A DNA stretch of 64,000 bases from Pseudoxanthomonas sp. PXM03. GTDB lineage: Bacteria > Pseudomonadota > Gammaproteobacteria > Xanthomonadales > Xanthomonadaceae. Position 1 is the first letter of the stretch. The number at the start of each line of letters is the position of its first letter. The translations under genes and the position numbers were made by a program. Shown here piece by piece: positions 18,663 through 31,340 of the stretch. Where the stretch lies: NCBI RefSeq assembly GCF_014852005.1, contig NZ_JACVAU010000002.1:248001-312000 (forward strand). The letters run 5' to 3'. The notes beneath the pieces were generated by a model. It made no database searches, was not told the DNA's origin, and saw only the letters and a program-made list of their open reading frames with translations.

Positions 18663-21239
18663 GTGAGCAAAGACAAGTCGGAACACACGCCCCTGATGAA
18701 GCAGTTCTTCGCCGCCAAGGCGGAGTACCCGGACCTCCTGCTGTTGTTCCGGATGGGCGACTTCTACGAGCTGTTCTACGACGATGCCCGCAAGGCGGCC
18801 CGGCTGCTCGACATCACGCTGACCCAGCGCGGCAGCTCGGGCGGCGCGCCCATCCCGATGGCGGGCGTACCGGTCCACGCCTGCGAGGGTTACCTGGCCC
18901 GGCTGGTGGCGCTGGGCGAATCGGTGGCGATCTGCGAGCAGATCGGTGATCCGGCGCTGGCGAAGGGGTTGGTCGAACGGAAAGTGGTGCGCGTGGTCAC
19001 CCCAGGCACCGTGACCGACGAAGCGCTGCTCAACGAGCGTCGCGATACGCTGCTCATGACCGTCGCGCGTGGCCGCTCGGGCTATGGCCTTGCATGGGCA
19101 GACCTGGCCGGCGGTCGCTTCATGGTCAATGAGGTGGAGAGCGACGACGCGCTGGAGGCCGAACTCTCCCGCCTGGAGCCCGCCGAACTGCTGGTTCCCG
19201 ACGAAGAAGGCTGGCCGGCATTCCTGCAGCAGCGCACGGGCATTCGCCGACGCGCGCCCTGGCTGTTCGATCCCGACAGCGGCCGGCGGCAGTTGCTGAA
19301 CTTCTTCGGCCTGCACGATCTCAGCGGCTTCGGCATCGACGACAAGCCGCTCGCCACGGGCGCCGCGGGTGCCCTGCTCGGGTACGTGGAAGAAACCCAG
19401 AAGCAGCGCCTGCCCCACCTGACCGCGATCGCGGTGGAATCGGCCGGCGATGCCATCGCCATGAACGCAGCCACGCGCCGCCATCTGGAACTCGATACGC
19501 GCGTCGACGGCGACACGCGGCACACGCTGCTCGGCGTGCTCGATTCCACCATCACCCCGATGGGGGGACGCTTGCTGCGTCGCTGGCTGCACCGGCCACT
19601 GCGCGACCAGCGTGTGCTGGGCGAACGCCACCAGGCCGTGGCCACGCTGATCGAACACGGCACCGACCGCGAACTGCGGACGGGCTTCCGTGCGCTGGGC
19701 GATGTGGAACGCATCCTCACCCGCGTGGCGTTGCGCTCCGCGCGGCCGCGCGACCTGTCCACGCTGCGCGACGGCCTTGCCCTGTTGCCGGACGTGCGTT
19801 CGCACCTGGTGCCGCTGGACGCGCCGCGCCTGCAGGCGTTGGCCATGGCGCTCGGTGAGCATGCCGATACCGCCTCGCTGCTCCTGGCCGCCATCGCACC
19901 GCAACCGCCGCTGAAACTCAGCGATGGTGGCGTGCTGGCCGATGGCTACGATGCCGAACTGGACGAACTGCGCCAACTCAGCACCCACGCGGACCAGTTC
20001 CTGATCGACCTGGAGACCCGGGAGCGTGAGAGCAGCGGCATTCCCACGTTGAAGGTGGGCTACAACCGCGTGCACGGCTACTACATCGAGATCAGCAAGG
20101 GCCAGGCCGACAAAGCACCGGTGCACTACACCCGACGGCAGACGCTGACCGGCGCCGAGCGCTACATCACCGAGGAGCTCAAGCAGTTCGAGGACAAGGT
20201 GCTGTCGGCGCGCGAGCGCTCGCTGTCGCGCGAGAAGCTGCTGTACGACGCGCTGCTGGACACGCTCAACGAGCGACTCGAACCGCTGAAGCGCTGTGCC
20301 GCCGCGCTCAGCGAACTCGATGTGCTCGCCGCCTTCGCCGAGCGGGCGCAGGCGCTGGACTGGACCCAGCCGGAACTCAACGATGTGCCGGGCCTGCGGA
20401 TCGAGCGCGGCCGCCACCCCGTGGTGGAAGCGGTGCGCAAGGAACCCTTCGAGCCCAACGACCTGCACCTGCACGAAGACCGGCGCATGCTGGTGATCAC
20501 CGGCCCGAACATGGGCGGCAAGAGCACCTACATGCGGCAGAACGCGCTGATCGTGCTGCTCGCCCACATCGGCAGCTTCGTGCCTGCCTCGCGCGCCGTC
20601 ATCGGCCCGGTCGACCGCATCCTGACCCGCATCGGCGCGGGCGACGATCTCGCACGCGGGCAGTCCACCTTCATGGTGGAGATGGCGGAGACCAGCTACA
20701 TCCTGCACCACGCCACCGCGCAATCGCTGGTGCTGATGGACGAAATCGGCCGCGGCACGTCGACCTACGATGGCCTGGCACTGGCCGACGCCGTCGCACG
20801 CCATCTCGCCGCGACCAACCGCTGCCACACGTTGTTCGCCACCCACTATTTCGAGCTCACCGCGCTGGCCAACGAAACAGGCAGCGGCATCGCCAACGTG
20901 CATCTCGATGCCGTCGAACATGGCGATACGCTGGTCTTCATGCACGCGGTGAAGGAAGGCGCCGCGGACCGCAGCTTCGGCCTGCAGGTGGCCGCCCTCG
21001 CCGGCCTGCCGAGGACCACGCTGCAGCAGGCCCGTCGCCGCCTGGCCGAACTGGAGCAGCGCGGCCGCGAGACGCACGCCTCGGACATGGCCCCCCAGGC
21101 CCTCGATGCACCGCAGCAGTTCGCCTTGTTCGCCGCCCGGCCTTCGGCCGCACAGGAAGCGCTTGCCGCGATCGATCCTGACGAACTGACGCCCAAGCAG
21201 GCACTCGAAGCCATGTATCGGCTGAAAGCCCTGCTCTGA
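18663..21239 (+). CDS. mutS: DNA mismatch repair protein MutS
   Basis: An 858-residue MutS. The N-terminal mismatch-recognition domain has the Phe-X-Glu motif in [14 protein letters not shown]. Connector, lever and clamp domains follow, then the ATPase with Walker A ([14 protein letters not shown]), the signature [14 protein letters not shown] and Walker [26 protein letters not shown] follows. The C-terminal dimerisation helix ends [26 protein letters not shown]. It binds mismatches as a dimer and recruits MutL. The start is GTG at 18663 ([16 protein letters not shown]), consistent with family N-termini, but the Shine-Dalgarno is poor. Confidence 0.97.
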   Translation: MSKDKSEHTPLMKQFFAAKAEYPDLLLLFRMGDFYELFYDDARKAARLLDITLTQRGSSGGAPIPMAGVPVHACEGYLARLVALGESVAICEQIGDPALAKGLVERKVVRVVTPGTVTDEALLNERRDTLLMTVARGRSGYGLAWADLAGGRFMVNEVESDDALEAELSRLEPAELLVPDEEGWPAFLQQRTGIRRRAPWLFDPDSGRRQLLNFFGLHDLSGFGIDDKPLATGAAGALLGYVEETQKQRLPHLTAIAVESAGDAIAMNAATRRHLELDTRVDGDTRHTLLGVLDSTITPMGGRLLRRWLHRPLRDQRVLGERHQAVATLIEHGTDRELRTGFRALGDVERILTRVALRSARPRDLSTLRDGLALLPDVRSHLVPLDAPRLQALAMALGEHADTASLLLAAIAPQPPLKLSDGGVLADGYDAELDELRQLSTHADQFLIDLETRERESSGIPTLKVGYNRVHGYYIEISKGQADKAPVHYTRRQTLTGAERYITEELKQFEDKVLSARERSLSREKLLYDALLDTLNERLEPLKRCAAALSELDVLAAFAERAQALDWTQPELNDVPGLRIERGRHPVVEAVRKEPFEPNDLHLHEDRRMLVITGPNMGGKSTYMRQNALIVLLAHIGSFVPASRAVIGPVDRILTRIGAGDDLARGQSTFMVEMAETSYILHHATAQSLVLMDEIGRGTSTYDGLALADAVARHLAATNRCHTLFATHYFELTALANETGSGIANVHLDAVEHGDTLVFMHAVKEGAADRSFGLQVAALAGLPRTTLQQARRRLAELEQRGRETHASDMAPQALDAPQQFALFAARPSAAQEALAAIDPDELTPKQALEAMYRLKALL

Positions 21240-23936
<2,697 letters not shown>

Positions 23937-23971
23937 GGCGATCGGCCCGATCAGCGCTCGCGTCGCTCTGT

Positions 23972-24005
23972 CAACGCCGCATGCCCCGAAAGGTATGCGG
24001 CGTTG
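23972..24005 (+). terminator. Terminator after katG
   Basis: A 14-bp stem (CAACGCCGCATGCC / GGTATGCGGCGTTG, one G-T pair) with loop CCGAAA. It is followed by CTGTTTCC, only a weak T tract. Confidence 0.65.
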
Positions 24006-24109
24006 CTGTTTCCGCCGGTCGGCCGACCGCTAGTGTGAGTCGGCGACGGGTCAGATTGGCGCTAGCATGATGCGCCGCTTCCCACCGCGTCCAGGAGGAC
24101 GACCGCACC

Positions 24110-24724
24110 ATGAGCAACGCATCCCTCGCAGAAGACCTCTTCGCCCAATTGCAGGGCGCGCCGCTGCAACAGGTGTCGCAGCAACTGGGTATCGGCCAGA
24201 TGCAGGCATCCAGCGCCATCGGCGCCGCACTCCCGCTGCTGTTGGGCGCATTGGGTCGCAACGCGGCGCAGCCGCAGGGTGCGGAGGCGCTCTTCGGTGC
24301 CCTGCAACGCAACCACGGCGGGCTGGACATCGGCAGTGTGCTGGGCGCGGTGCTGGGTGGCGCTTCTTCGCCGCAGGCCAACGGTGCGGGCATCCTCGGG
24401 CATGTCTTCGGCGGCCAGCAGAACCGTGCCGAACTGGGCCTGGGCCAGGCGACCGGGCTGGGTGGCGAACGTGCAGGCCAGTTGTTGAAGATCCTCGCCC
24501 CCATCGTGCTCGCCTTCCTCGCCCAGCGCATGAGCCAGGGCAGCGCGCAGAACAATCCGCTGGGACTGGCTGAAGTGCTGGGACAGGAACAGCGCCAGGT
24601 ACAGCAACAGGGCGGTCTGGGCGGCGGATTGCTTGGCGCCGTGCTGGACCAGGACGGCGATGGCCAACTCGGCTTGGGCGATATCCTCAAGATCGGCAGC
24701 GGCATGTTCGGCGGCGGACGCTGA
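24110..24724 (+). CDS. DUF937 (YidB-like) protein with a C-terminal EF-hand-like loop
   Basis: A 204-residue protein of the DUF937/YidB family. It starts with LAEDLFAQLQGAPLQQVSQQLGI, followed by the hydrophobic helix IGAALPLLLGALGRNAAQP, Gly/Ala-rich LGAVLGG repeats, a helix LLKILAPIVLAFLAQRM and a Gln-rich linker. Near the end is DQDGDGQLGLGDI, which fits the 12-residue EF-hand calcium loop (DxDxDG...D). There is no signal peptide. The function of the family is not established. It is monocistronic, with a hairpin terminator after the stop. A ribosome site (CCAGGAGG) lies just before the ATG. Confidence 0.8.
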   Translation: MSNASLAEDLFAQLQGAPLQQVSQQLGIGQMQASSAIGAALPLLLGALGRNAAQPQGAEALFGALQRNHGGLDIGSVLGAVLGGASSPQANGAGILGHVFGGQQNRAELGLGQATGLGGERAGQLLKILAPIVLAFLAQRMSQGSAQNNPLGLAEVLGQEQRQVQQQGGLGGGLLGAVLDQDGDGQLGLGDILKIGSGMFGGGR

Positions 24725-24756
24725 TCCGCTTCCACGTAGCGCACAGTTGCAACCAG

Positions 24757-24779
24757 GAAGGGCGCCATCGGCGCCCTTC
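24757..24779. terminator. Bidirectional terminator between the DUF937 gene and hslR
   Basis: A perfect 10-bp stem (GAAGGGCGCC / GGCGCCCTTC, loop ATC) between two convergent genes. T/pyrimidine-rich sequence follows on the plus strand. Confidence 0.75.
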
Positions 24780-24802
24780 TTCCGTTTCAGGCGCGGGTAC
24801 CG

Positions 24803-25204
24803 CTACAGCGCATCGATGTCGCCCAACGCACGGATCAGGCGACGCGCGCGCTTGTCCGGTCGCGACTGCGGCGCCTGGTAACCGGCACGCTCCGCACGGC
24901 GCGCCGCGAGTGCGGCCTCACGCCGCTGCCTGGAGGCTGCCGATTCGGAATACAGCGCCTGCGCCACCGCGGCCGAACCGCGACGGTCACTCAGCGCAAG
25001 CACCTCGATCTCGAAGACCTCCTCACCTCGCGTGATCACCAGCACATCGCCCACGCGCACCGCACGCGACGACTTCGCGCGCTGCCCGGCCGCGTCGACC
25101 TTGCCGGTCTCGACCGCCTGCTTGGCCAGGCTTCGGGTCCTGAAGAAGCGTGCTGCCCAGAGCCAGAGGTCCAGGCGCACGGTTGCAGTGGGGAGTTCAG
25201 TCAT
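24803..25204 (-). CDS. hslR: Ribosome-associated heat-shock protein Hsp15
   Basis: A 133-residue S4-domain RNA-binding protein. The S4 motif occupies residues ~9-55 (VRLDLWLWAARFFRTRSLAKQAVETGKVDAAG, then KSSRAVRVGDVLVI). A basic, alanine/arginine-rich tail (SRPDKRARRLIRALGDIDAL) follows, as in Hsp15. It rescues stalled 50S subunits that still carry peptidyl-tRNA after heat shock. It lies downstream of rplS on the same strand but after a terminator-like hairpin, so it probably has its own promoter. Confidence 0.9.
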   Translation of the reverse strand: MTELPTATVRLDLWLWAARFFRTRSLAKQAVETGKVDAAGQRAKSSRAVRVGDVLVITRGEEVFEIEVLALSDRRGSAAVAQALYSESAASRQRREAALAARRAERAGYQAPQSRPDKRARRLIRALGDIDAL

Positions 25205-25269
25205 CGTGATCGAGGAACAACAGGTGCATGAGCGTCATTCCGCTGCGGAATCCACCCGCCGGAAACGCG

Positions 25270-25293
25270 AACGGCCACCCGGAGGTGGCCGTT
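25270..25293 (-). terminator. Terminator of the rpsP-rimM-trmD-rplS operon
   Basis: A stem of about 10 bp (AACGGCCACC / GGTGGCCGTT) located 25 bases after the rplS stop on the minus strand. The following T tract is weak. Confidence 0.65.
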
Positions 25294-25317
25294 CCTGCAG
25301 CGCTATCCAGCCAGCCG

Positions 25318-25725
25318 TTACTCGGCGGCGGAAGCCGCAGCAGCGGCGGCCTGGCGGGCGACCTTGGCGGCGGCGTTGGCAGCCAGATCTTCCTTGATGC
25401 GGGCGGCCTTGCCTTCCAGTTCGCGCAGGTAGTACAGCTTGCCGGCGCGGACCTTGCCGCGGCGCTTCACTTCGACCGAGTCGATGGTGGCGCTGTGGGT
25501 CTGGAACACGCGCTCGACGCCGTAGCCGTGCGAGATCTTGCGGACGGTGAACGCGGAGTTCAGGCCGGCGTTCTTCTTGGCGATGACAACGCCTTCGTAC
25601 GCCTGCACGCGCTCACGGTTGCCTTCCTTCACTTTCACGTTGACGACCACGGTGTCACCGGGGCCGAACGCGGGCAGCTCGCGCGTGATCTGGGAGGCTT
25701 CGAATTCCTGGAGGAGCTTGCTCAT
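25318..25725 (-). CDS. rplS: 50S ribosomal protein L19
   Basis: A 135-residue bL19. The core is [55 protein letters not shown] and [22 protein letters not shown], with an Ala-rich C-terminal extension beyond the usual end. It lies at the 30S-50S interface. Last gene of the conserved operon after trmD, with a 149-bp gap that could hold an internal promoter. The start is the ATG at 25725 ([12 protein letters not shown]). Confidence 0.97.
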   Translation of the reverse strand: MSKLLQEFEASQITRELPAFGPGDTVVVNVKVKEGNRERVQAYEGVVIAKKNAGLNSAFTVRKISHGYGVERVFQTHSATIDSVEVKRRGKVRAGKLYYLRELEGKAARIKEDLAANAAAKVARQAAAAAASAAE

Positions 25726-25874
25726 GTTGGCACCAATGCTTGTATGCGTGATTGTGTCTTGCGACAACGAAAACTGATGCAGTCGCCGAATTGCGCCGCA
25801 CGATATTGTTATGGGATCCGGGGGCGTGAACCGCCCAAGGGTCGCGCATTCTACCGGATTCCCGGCCAGACTGG

Positions 25875-26633
25875 CTACCCTGCCCCGTCCCTGCCGGCCT
25901 GACCTGCCCGGAAGGCCGCCAGCAGGGCCTTGTCAGCCTTGGTCAGGCCCGCCTCTTCCAGCAGGTCGGGCCGGCGCAACCAGGTGCGCCCCAGCGCCTG
26001 CTGGCGACGCCAGCGGGCGATGGCGGCATGGTCGCCGGATCGCAGGACCGCCGGGACGTCACCCAACGGGTGGCTGGACGGGTGGGTGAAATGGGGGCAA
26101 TCGAGCAGGCCATCGCCTTCGAAACTGTCCTGGATGGCCGAATCCGCATCGTTCAGCGCGCCGTCCTGCAGACGGCCGACCGCGTCGATGACCACGGCGG
26201 CCGCCAGTTCTCCCCCGGACAGCACGTAGTCACCGATGGACAGTTCCTCGTCCACCTCGGCATCGAGGAAACGCTCGTCCACGCCCTCATAGCGGCCGCA
26301 CAGCAGGATGATGCGCGGCAGCGCGGCCAGTTCGCGCGCCTTCTTCTGGGTCAGCGGCGCACCCTGGGGGCTCAGGTAGATCAGGGGCGCCGGCGCGGCG
26401 TCCGCGGCGCGGACCGCCTCCAGGCAGGCCTGCAGCGGCTCGATCATCATCACCATCCCGGGACCGCCACCGAAGGGACGATCATCCACGCGGCGATAGC
26501 CGCCGCTGGCGTAGTCGCGCGGGTTCCAGCCATGCAGCGACAGCAGCCCGCGTTCCTGCGCGCGCCCGACCACGCCCACGGCGGCTGCCTGGGCGATGAA
26601 CTCGGGGAACAGGGTCATGACGTCGATACGCAT
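25875..26633 (-). CDS. trmD: tRNA (guanine-N1)-methyltransferase TrmD
   Basis: A 252-residue SPOUT methyltransferase that methylates G37 next to the anticodon and so prevents +1 frameshifting. It opens with [12 protein letters not shown]. The trefoil-knot motifs are [16 protein letters not shown] and [17 protein letters not shown], and PHFTHPS follows downstream. The start at 26633 is favoured over an upstream in-frame ATG at 26648. It sits between rimM and rplS in the standard order. Confidence 0.97.
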   Translation of the reverse strand: MRIDVMTLFPEFIAQAAAVGVVGRAQERGLLSLHGWNPRDYASGGYRRVDDRPFGGGPGMVMMIEPLQACLEAVRAADAAPAPLIYLSPQGAPLTQKKARELAALPRIILLCGRYEGVDERFLDAEVDEELSIGDYVLSGGELAAAVVIDAVGRLQDGALNDADSAIQDSFEGDGLLDCPHFTHPSSHPLGDVPAVLRSGDHAAIARWRRQQALGRTWLRRPDLLEEAGLTKADKALLAAFRAGQAGRDGAG

Positions 26634-26697
26634 GGCGATCGGCTGCAACTTGGGTGGGGACGCAGGGTAACCGCCACGGCGGTCGCCCGCGAGGCGG

Positions 26698-27225
26698 CTA
26701 GAACTCGGGATCCCAGTCCACGGTGACCACGCCCGCCTCGAAATCCACGGAGCGGACGTAATCGGGATCGACGAACGGAATCAGGCGCTCGCGGTCGCCC
26801 CGCGCCACCAGCACGTCGTTGGCACCGGTCGAGAACAGGTGCGAGACGGTGCCGAAATCGGTGCCGTCCACGTTGACCACGCGCAGGCCTTCCAGATCGA
26901 CCCAGTAGAACTCGCCGGCACTCGGCGGCGGCAGTGCGGAACGCGGGACGAAGATCTCCAATCCGCGCATGGCCTCCACCTCATCTCGGTCTTCCACGCC
27001 CGGCAGCGTGGTCACCAGGTGCTTGCCGGATGCCTTGCCACGGGCCCCCGTGAATTCGCGTTCGGCGCCGCTGGCGTCGCGCAGCGTCCACGGCTGGTAG
27101 CGGAAGATGGCCTCGCGCGGCTCGGTCCAGGATTCGATCTTGATCTGGCCACGCACACCAAAAGCGCCCAGAAGCCTTCCCAGCAGAATCATCTTCTGCG
27201 GGGTCGGTGGGCGCTCGGTGTTCAT
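26698..27225 (-). CDS. rimM: Ribosome maturation factor RimM
   Basis: A 175-residue protein of two beta-barrel domains. The N-terminal RimM domain begins [24 protein letters not shown]. The C-terminal PRC-barrel contains [12 protein letters not shown] and [28 protein letters not shown] and ends [16 protein letters not shown]. It binds uS19 and assists late 30S assembly. The ATG at 27225 gives the length of other xanthomonad RimM proteins; a second ATG at 27264 overlaps the rpsP stop codon (TGATG) and would add 13 residues, so the true start is not certain. Confidence 0.95.
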   Translation of the reverse strand: MNTERPPTPQKMILLGRLLGAFGVRGQIKIESWTEPREAIFRYQPWTLRDASGAEREFTGARGKASGKHLVTTLPGVEDRDEVEAMRGLEIFVPRSALPPPSAGEFYWVDLEGLRVVNVDGTDFGTVSHLFSTGANDVLVARGDRERLIPFVDPDYVRSVDFEAGVVTVDWDPEF

Positions 27226-27263
27226 GCGTACGGAAGGCCGCGCGGTCTGCGCGGCCAAGGCCA

Positions 27264-27518
27264 TCAGGCCGCCGGAGCGGTCTTGATTTCCTTGTACAGG
27301 TTGCGGACCTTCTCGGTCAGCTGCGCACCGTTGCCGACCCAATGGTCGACACGGGCCACGTCGAGTTCGACGCGCTTTTCGTTGCCGGCGGCGACCGGGT
27401 TGTAGTAACCCACGCGCTCGATGTTGCGGCCGTCGCGCGCGCTGCGCGAGTCGGTGACGATGATGTGGTAGAAGGGGCGCTTCTTAGCGCCGCCGCGGGT
27501 GAGACGGATCTTGACCAT
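27264..27518 (-). CDS. rpsP: 30S ribosomal protein S16
   Basis: An 84-residue bS16 starting [20 protein letters not shown], with the conserved [19 protein letters not shown] and [15 protein letters not shown] segments. It binds 16S rRNA early in 30S assembly. First gene of the rpsP-rimM-trmD-rplS operon. Confidence 0.98.
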   Translation of the reverse strand: MVKIRLTRGGAKKRPFYHIIVTDSRSARDGRNIERVGYYNPVAAGNEKRVELDVARVDHWVGNGAQLTEKVRNLYKEIKTAPAA

Positions 27519-27624
27519 GGTGTTTTCCAGTGTTGCCCAGTCGCCAGAATGGCGAGGTAAGCCGGCTATTCTAAGCCATTGAATCGGTCAGGAAAACCCA
27601 CCCCCGGACAGGTCGCCCGGACGG

Positions 27625-28425
27625 TCAGGCCAGCGGCTCCCAGGGCATGACATCCAGCGCCTTCTTCAATACCCCCATGAGGGCGGTATCAAGGCCCCAT
27701 GCGACGCCATCGACGGCCACCACCGGCTGCAGGCCACTGGCATTGCAGGCGAATCCCGCCCGGTACCGGCCCAGCTCGGCCAGCGGGATAGGCCCGCACC
27801 GCTGCGGGACGCCCACCTCTTCCAGCGCCTGGCGCAGCAACCGCTCGGCCGTGCCGCGCAATGCAGGTCCCTCGGGCCAGGTCACCGTTTCTCCGTCCCA
27901 CAGGCCCAGGTTCCAGATCGATCCCTCGACCACCTGCCCGGCCGGATCGACGAACAGCGCGTCGTCGTACCCGTCCGCCAGCGCCTGGCGGCGGTAGTGG
28001 AATAGCGGAAATGTCCCCACGTGCTTGTACTGCGGCAAGGGACGTACGAACGGATAGGACTTCACCCGCAGTGCGGGCTTGTCCGGCGATGACGGCGGCG
28101 CCAGCGACACCAGCACGTCGGGGGTGACGCTTCGCGCAGGATCGCGGTAGTCGAAACGGGTGGAGAACACGGTGATGCGCAAGGACGCATCGCGCAACCC
28201 GGCTTCCTGCATCGCGCGTGCGGCCTGCTTCAGCGCATCGTCGCCGTCCAGTCGCGTGCCGAACAGCCCCTGCGTCGCCTCTTCGAGACGCCGCCGGTGC
28301 AATGCACGACCCTGCACGGCGCCATCGCGCACCTGCATCGAGGTGAAGTGGCCGTAGTTGGCTAGCGCCAGCGCGCGCAGGTCGTCGGCAGTGGCGGGTT
28401 GACCGTTGAGGGAAGCGGAGGTCAT
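27625..28425 (-). CDS. pabC: Class IV PLP aminotransferase, probable aminodeoxychorismate lyase
   Basis: A 266-residue PLP enzyme of the branched-chain-aminotransferase/ADC-lyase fold. It has the Schiff-base Lys in LPQYKHVGTFPLFHYRRQA, the conserved DDALFVDPAGQVVEGSIWNLG segment and the phosphate-binding GPALRGTAERLL. The N-terminal part (GHFTSMQVRDGAVQGRALHRRRLEEA) is typical of PabC-like proteins. It would release pyruvate from aminodeoxychorismate to give p-aminobenzoate for folate. A D-amino-acid or branched-chain substrate cannot be excluded. Its position between ffh and rpsP is not the usual one beside pabB or tmk. Confidence 0.75.
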   Translation of the reverse strand: MTSASLNGQPATADDLRALALANYGHFTSMQVRDGAVQGRALHRRRLEEATQGLFGTRLDGDDALKQAARAMQEAGLRDASLRITVFSTRFDYRDPARSVTPDVLVSLAPPSSPDKPALRVKSYPFVRPLPQYKHVGTFPLFHYRRQALADGYDDALFVDPAGQVVEGSIWNLGLWDGETVTWPEGPALRGTAERLLRQALEEVGVPQRCGPIPLAELGRYRAGFACNASGLQPVVAVDGVAWGLDTALMGVLKKALDVMPWEPLA

Positions 28426-28446
28426 GCGGCGTCTGGCTCTTTCAAT

Positions 28447-28530
28447 GTAGGAGCGACGTGAGTCGCGACCGCGAGAACGAAAACACCATGGAGGCCGACA
28501 GCATCCGGTCGCGACTCACGTCGCTCCTAC
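28447..28530. repeat. GTAG-type REP doublet (inverted pair)
   Basis: GTAGGAGCGACGTGAGTCGC and its reverse complement flank a ~35-bp spacer. Each arm is itself imperfectly palindromic, as in the GTAG REP family of Stenotrophomonas and Xanthomonas. It lies between ffh and pabC. Confidence 0.9.
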
Positions 28531-28543
28531 AGAAGGCGAGCTC

Positions 28544-29914
28544 TCAACGGAACGGCATGCCGCCGCGCGCGCCCATCATGCCCTTCATGTTGCGCATCAG
28601 GCCCTTCATGCCGCCGCCGGCCAGCTTGCCCATCATTTTTTCCATCTGCTGGTACTGCTTCATCAGCTTGTTGACGTCGGCCGGGGTCAGGCCGGCGCCC
28701 TTGGCGATGCGGGAACGGCGCGAACCGTTCAGCAGCGCGGGATTGCGGCGCTCCTTCTTCGTCATCGAGTTGATGATGGCGATCATGCGCGGCACTTCCT
28801 TGCCCTGCTGTACCTGCTGCTTCACGTGCTCGGGGATCTGGCCCATGCCGGGCAGCTTGTCCATCAGGCCGCTGATGCCGCCCATGTTCTGCATCTGCTC
28901 CAACTGGTCGCGCATGTCGTTGAGGTCGAACTTCTTTCCCTTGATGACCTTGGCCGCCAGCTTCTCGGCCTTCTCGCGATCGACGTTCTGCTCGACCTGC
29001 TCCACCAGCGACAGCACGTCGCCCATGTCGAGGATGCGGTTGGCCACGCGCTCGGGATGGAACACGTCCAGCCCGTCGGGCTTCTCGCCCACGCCGATGA
29101 ACTTGATCGGCTTGCCGGTGATGTAGCGCACCGACAGCGCCGCGCCACCGCGCGCATCACCATCGGTCTTGGTCAGCACCACACCGGTCAGCGGCAGCGC
29201 TTCGCTGAAGGCCTTGGCGGTGTTGGCGGCGTCCTGGCCGGTCATCGCGTCGACGACGAACAGCGTTTCCACCGGCTTCACCGCCGCGTGCAGGCCCTTG
29301 ATCTCGGCCATCATGGCTTCGTCGATCGCCAGGCGGCCGGCGGTATCGACGATCAGCACGTCGACGAAGGACTTGCGCGCATCATCGATGGCGGCGCGGA
29401 CGATGGCTTCCGGCTTCTGTCCGGCATCGGACGGGAAGAACAGCACGTCCACCTGCTGGGCCAGCGTCTTCAGCTGCTCGATGGCGGCCGGGCGGTAGAT
29501 GTCCGCACTGACCACCATCACCTTCTTCTTGCGCTTCTCGCGCAGGTGCTTGGCCAGCTTGCCGACGGTCGTGGTCTTGCCCGCGCCCTGCAGGCCGGCC
29601 ATCAGGATGACGGCGGGCGCGGGCACGTTGAGGTTCAGGTCGCTGGCCTGCGAGCCCATCACCGCGGTCAGCTCATCGCGCACGACCTTGATCAACGCCT
29701 GACCCGGGGTCAGCGACTTCAGCACTTCCTGGCCGACCGCGCGCACCTTGATGCGCTCGATCAGCGCCTGCACCACCGGCAGCGCCACGTCGGCTTCCAG
29801 CAGGGCGATGCGGACTTCGCGGGTAGCCTCGCGGATGTTCTCCTCGCTCAGGCGGCCGCGGCCACGGAGGCGTTCGATGGTGCCGGAGAGGCGCTGGGTC
29901 AGGGATTCGAACAT
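28544..29914 (-). CDS. ffh: Signal recognition particle protein Ffh (SRP54)
   Basis: A 456-residue SRP GTPase with N, G and M domains. The N domain starts MFESLTQRLSGTIERLRGRG. The G domain has GLQGAGKTTTVGKLAKHL, DIYRPAAIEQL, DTAGRL and TKTDGDARGGAALS. The M domain is Met-rich and ends with KMMGKLAGGGMKGLMRNMKGMMGARGG, the 4.5S-RNA- and signal-sequence-binding part. It directs inner-membrane proteins to FtsY and SecYEG. The ATG at 29914 fits the family; the bases in front are pyrimidine-rich and show no Shine-Dalgarno sequence. Confidence 0.97.
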   Translation of the reverse strand: MFESLTQRLSGTIERLRGRGRLSEENIREATREVRIALLEADVALPVVQALIERIKVRAVGQEVLKSLTPGQALIKVVRDELTAVMGSQASDLNLNVPAPAVILMAGLQGAGKTTTVGKLAKHLREKRKKKVMVVSADIYRPAAIEQLKTLAQQVDVLFFPSDAGQKPEAIVRAAIDDARKSFVDVLIVDTAGRLAIDEAMMAEIKGLHAAVKPVETLFVVDAMTGQDAANTAKAFSEALPLTGVVLTKTDGDARGGAALSVRYITGKPIKFIGVGEKPDGLDVFHPERVANRILDMGDVLSLVEQVEQNVDREKAEKLAAKVIKGKKFDLNDMRDQLEQMQNMGGISGLMDKLPGMGQIPEHVKQQVQQGKEVPRMIAIINSMTKKERRNPALLNGSRRSRIAKGAGLTPADVNKLMKQYQQMEKMMGKLAGGGMKGLMRNMKGMMGARGGMPFR

Positions 29915-30011
29915 GGGGGAAGGGACCGGGGAAAATCGGACCGGAATTATATGCGGTCGCGCCGCGCCCGCCCCCTGCCTTCCTGCCGGCCCGCTGTGCG
30001 ACACTGCTCCG

Positions 30012-30803
30012 ATGACAGTCATTCTCATTGCCGTCGCGCTTTACCTGTTCGCCACCGGCCTGCTGGTCCGCTCCGTCGGCCGTGATCCGGGCGAAGGCAT
30101 GCGCCTGTGGCTGTGGCCCGCGGTCGGCGGCGTGCTGCTGCATGGTGCCTACCACCTGCTGGTGGCCTGGCGGACGCCGGGCGGCCCGGACATGCACTTC
30201 TTCGCGGCCCTGTCCCTCGTGTCGCTGGGCATGGCGGTAATGACCCTGTTGGTCGCCATCCAGGGCCGCATGGCCGCCCTCGGCGTCGTGGCGTTCCCGT
30301 TGGCCGCGTTGCTGCTGGTGGTCTACCACCTGTACGGGCACCGGGCCTCCAGCGGGCTGGACTGGCGCCTGCAACTGCACGCCTGGCTCGCGCTGCTCGC
30401 CTACGCGGCGCTGGCCATCGCCGCCTTGCTGGCGCTTATGTTGTGGGCGCAGGAACGCGCCCTGCGCCGCCGCCAATTCCATCTCTGGCTGCGCGCCCTT
30501 CCACCGCTGACCGAACTGGAAGACCTGCTGTTCCGCACGATCACGGTCGGCTTCATCCTGCTGACCGCCACGCTGCTGACCGGCGTGCTCTTCGTCGAGA
30601 ACTTCCTGATCCAGAAGCTCACCCACAAGACCGTGCTGAGCGTGCTGTCGTGGCTGACCTTCGGCGCCCTGCTGGTCGGACGCTGGCGCTACGGCTGGCG
30701 CGGTGCGAAGGCCGTGCACTGGACGCTGACGGCCATGGCGCTGTTGCTGCTGGCGTTCTTCGGCAGCAAGTTCGTGTACGAGATGGTGCTGAGGCGGGCT
30801 TGA
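30012..30803 (+). CDS. CcsA/YpjD-like cytochrome c assembly membrane protein
   Basis: A 263-residue inner-membrane protein with about eight hydrophobic segments (starting MTVILIAVALYLFATGLLV). It belongs to the CcsA/CcmF-like haem-handling family (conserved LHAWLALLAYAALAIAALLAL and LTATLLTGVLF segments with scattered histidines). In gammaproteobacteria ypjD genes lie beside ffh, as here, in divergent orientation. The exact role of YpjD is unknown; cytochrome c biogenesis or haem export is inferred from the family. The stop overlaps the TTG start of the next gene (TTGA), indicating translational coupling. Confidence 0.85.
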   Translation: MTVILIAVALYLFATGLLVRSVGRDPGEGMRLWLWPAVGGVLLHGAYHLLVAWRTPGGPDMHFFAALSLVSLGMAVMTLLVAIQGRMAALGVVAFPLAALLLVVYHLYGHRASSGLDWRLQLHAWLALLAYAALAIAALLALMLWAQERALRRRQFHLWLRALPPLTELEDLLFRTITVGFILLTATLLTGVLFVENFLIQKLTHKTVLSVLSWLTFGALLVGRWRYGWRGAKAVHWTLTAMALLLLAFFGSKFVYEMVLRRA

Positions 30804-31318
30804 GTACGCCGCTGGGCGACCGGATCCTGAAGGTCGATCACGCGGGCGAACACGGCGCGGTCAACATCTATCGTGCACAGATCCTGGTGTCGCAGTGGAC
30901 CGCGCCGCAGCTGGTGCCACTGCTCCGGCATTTCCTCGATCACGAACTCGGTCATCACACCCTGTTTCAAGATCGCCTCCAGGCACGCGGTGTCCGTCGC
31001 TGCCGCAGCTATGCGCTGTGCGGTGTCGGCGGCTGGACGTTGGGACTGGTGACCGGCCTGCTGGGACCATCCGCCATCGCGGCCACCACGTATGCCGTCG
31101 AAAGCGTGGTGCTGCGGCACCTGATGGCGCAACGGCAGCAGCTCGCGTCCACCGACGCGGATGCCTTCGATGCGGTGTCTCGTATCGTCGTGGAAGAACA
31201 GGAGCATCACGATCACGGCCGTGACGCGATGCACTCCGGCGCTTTCTGGCCGCCGATCCTGACCCCGATCGTGCGCGTCTCGACGGAAGCGGTGATCTGG
31301 CTGGGAATGCGGCTCTGA
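30800..31318 (+). CDS. coq7: Demethoxyubiquinone hydroxylase Coq7-like di-iron protein
   Basis: A 172-residue four-helix-bundle di-iron protein. It shows the paired iron-ligand motifs of the Coq7/MiaE group: KVDHAGEHGAVNIYRAQ, LDHELGHHTLF and VVEEQEHHDHG, plus a central hydrophobic stretch (GVGGWTLGLVTGLLGPSAIAATTYAVE) for membrane association. It would hydroxylate demethoxyubiquinone at C6. No ATG fits: the alignment begins immediately after a TTG at 30800 that overlaps the upstream TGA, so this TTG is taken as the start. The gene is co-transcribed with the CcsA-like gene. Confidence 0.88.
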   Translation: MSTPLGDRILKVDHAGEHGAVNIYRAQILVSQWTAPQLVPLLRHFLDHELGHHTLFQDRLQARGVRRCRSYALCGVGGWTLGLVTGLLGPSAIAATTYAVESVVLRHLMAQRQQLASTDADAFDAVSRIVVEEQEHHDHGRDAMHSGAFWPPILTPIVRVSTEAVIWLGMRL

Positions 31319-31340
31319 TGCTCGTCGCGACCTGCTTCTT

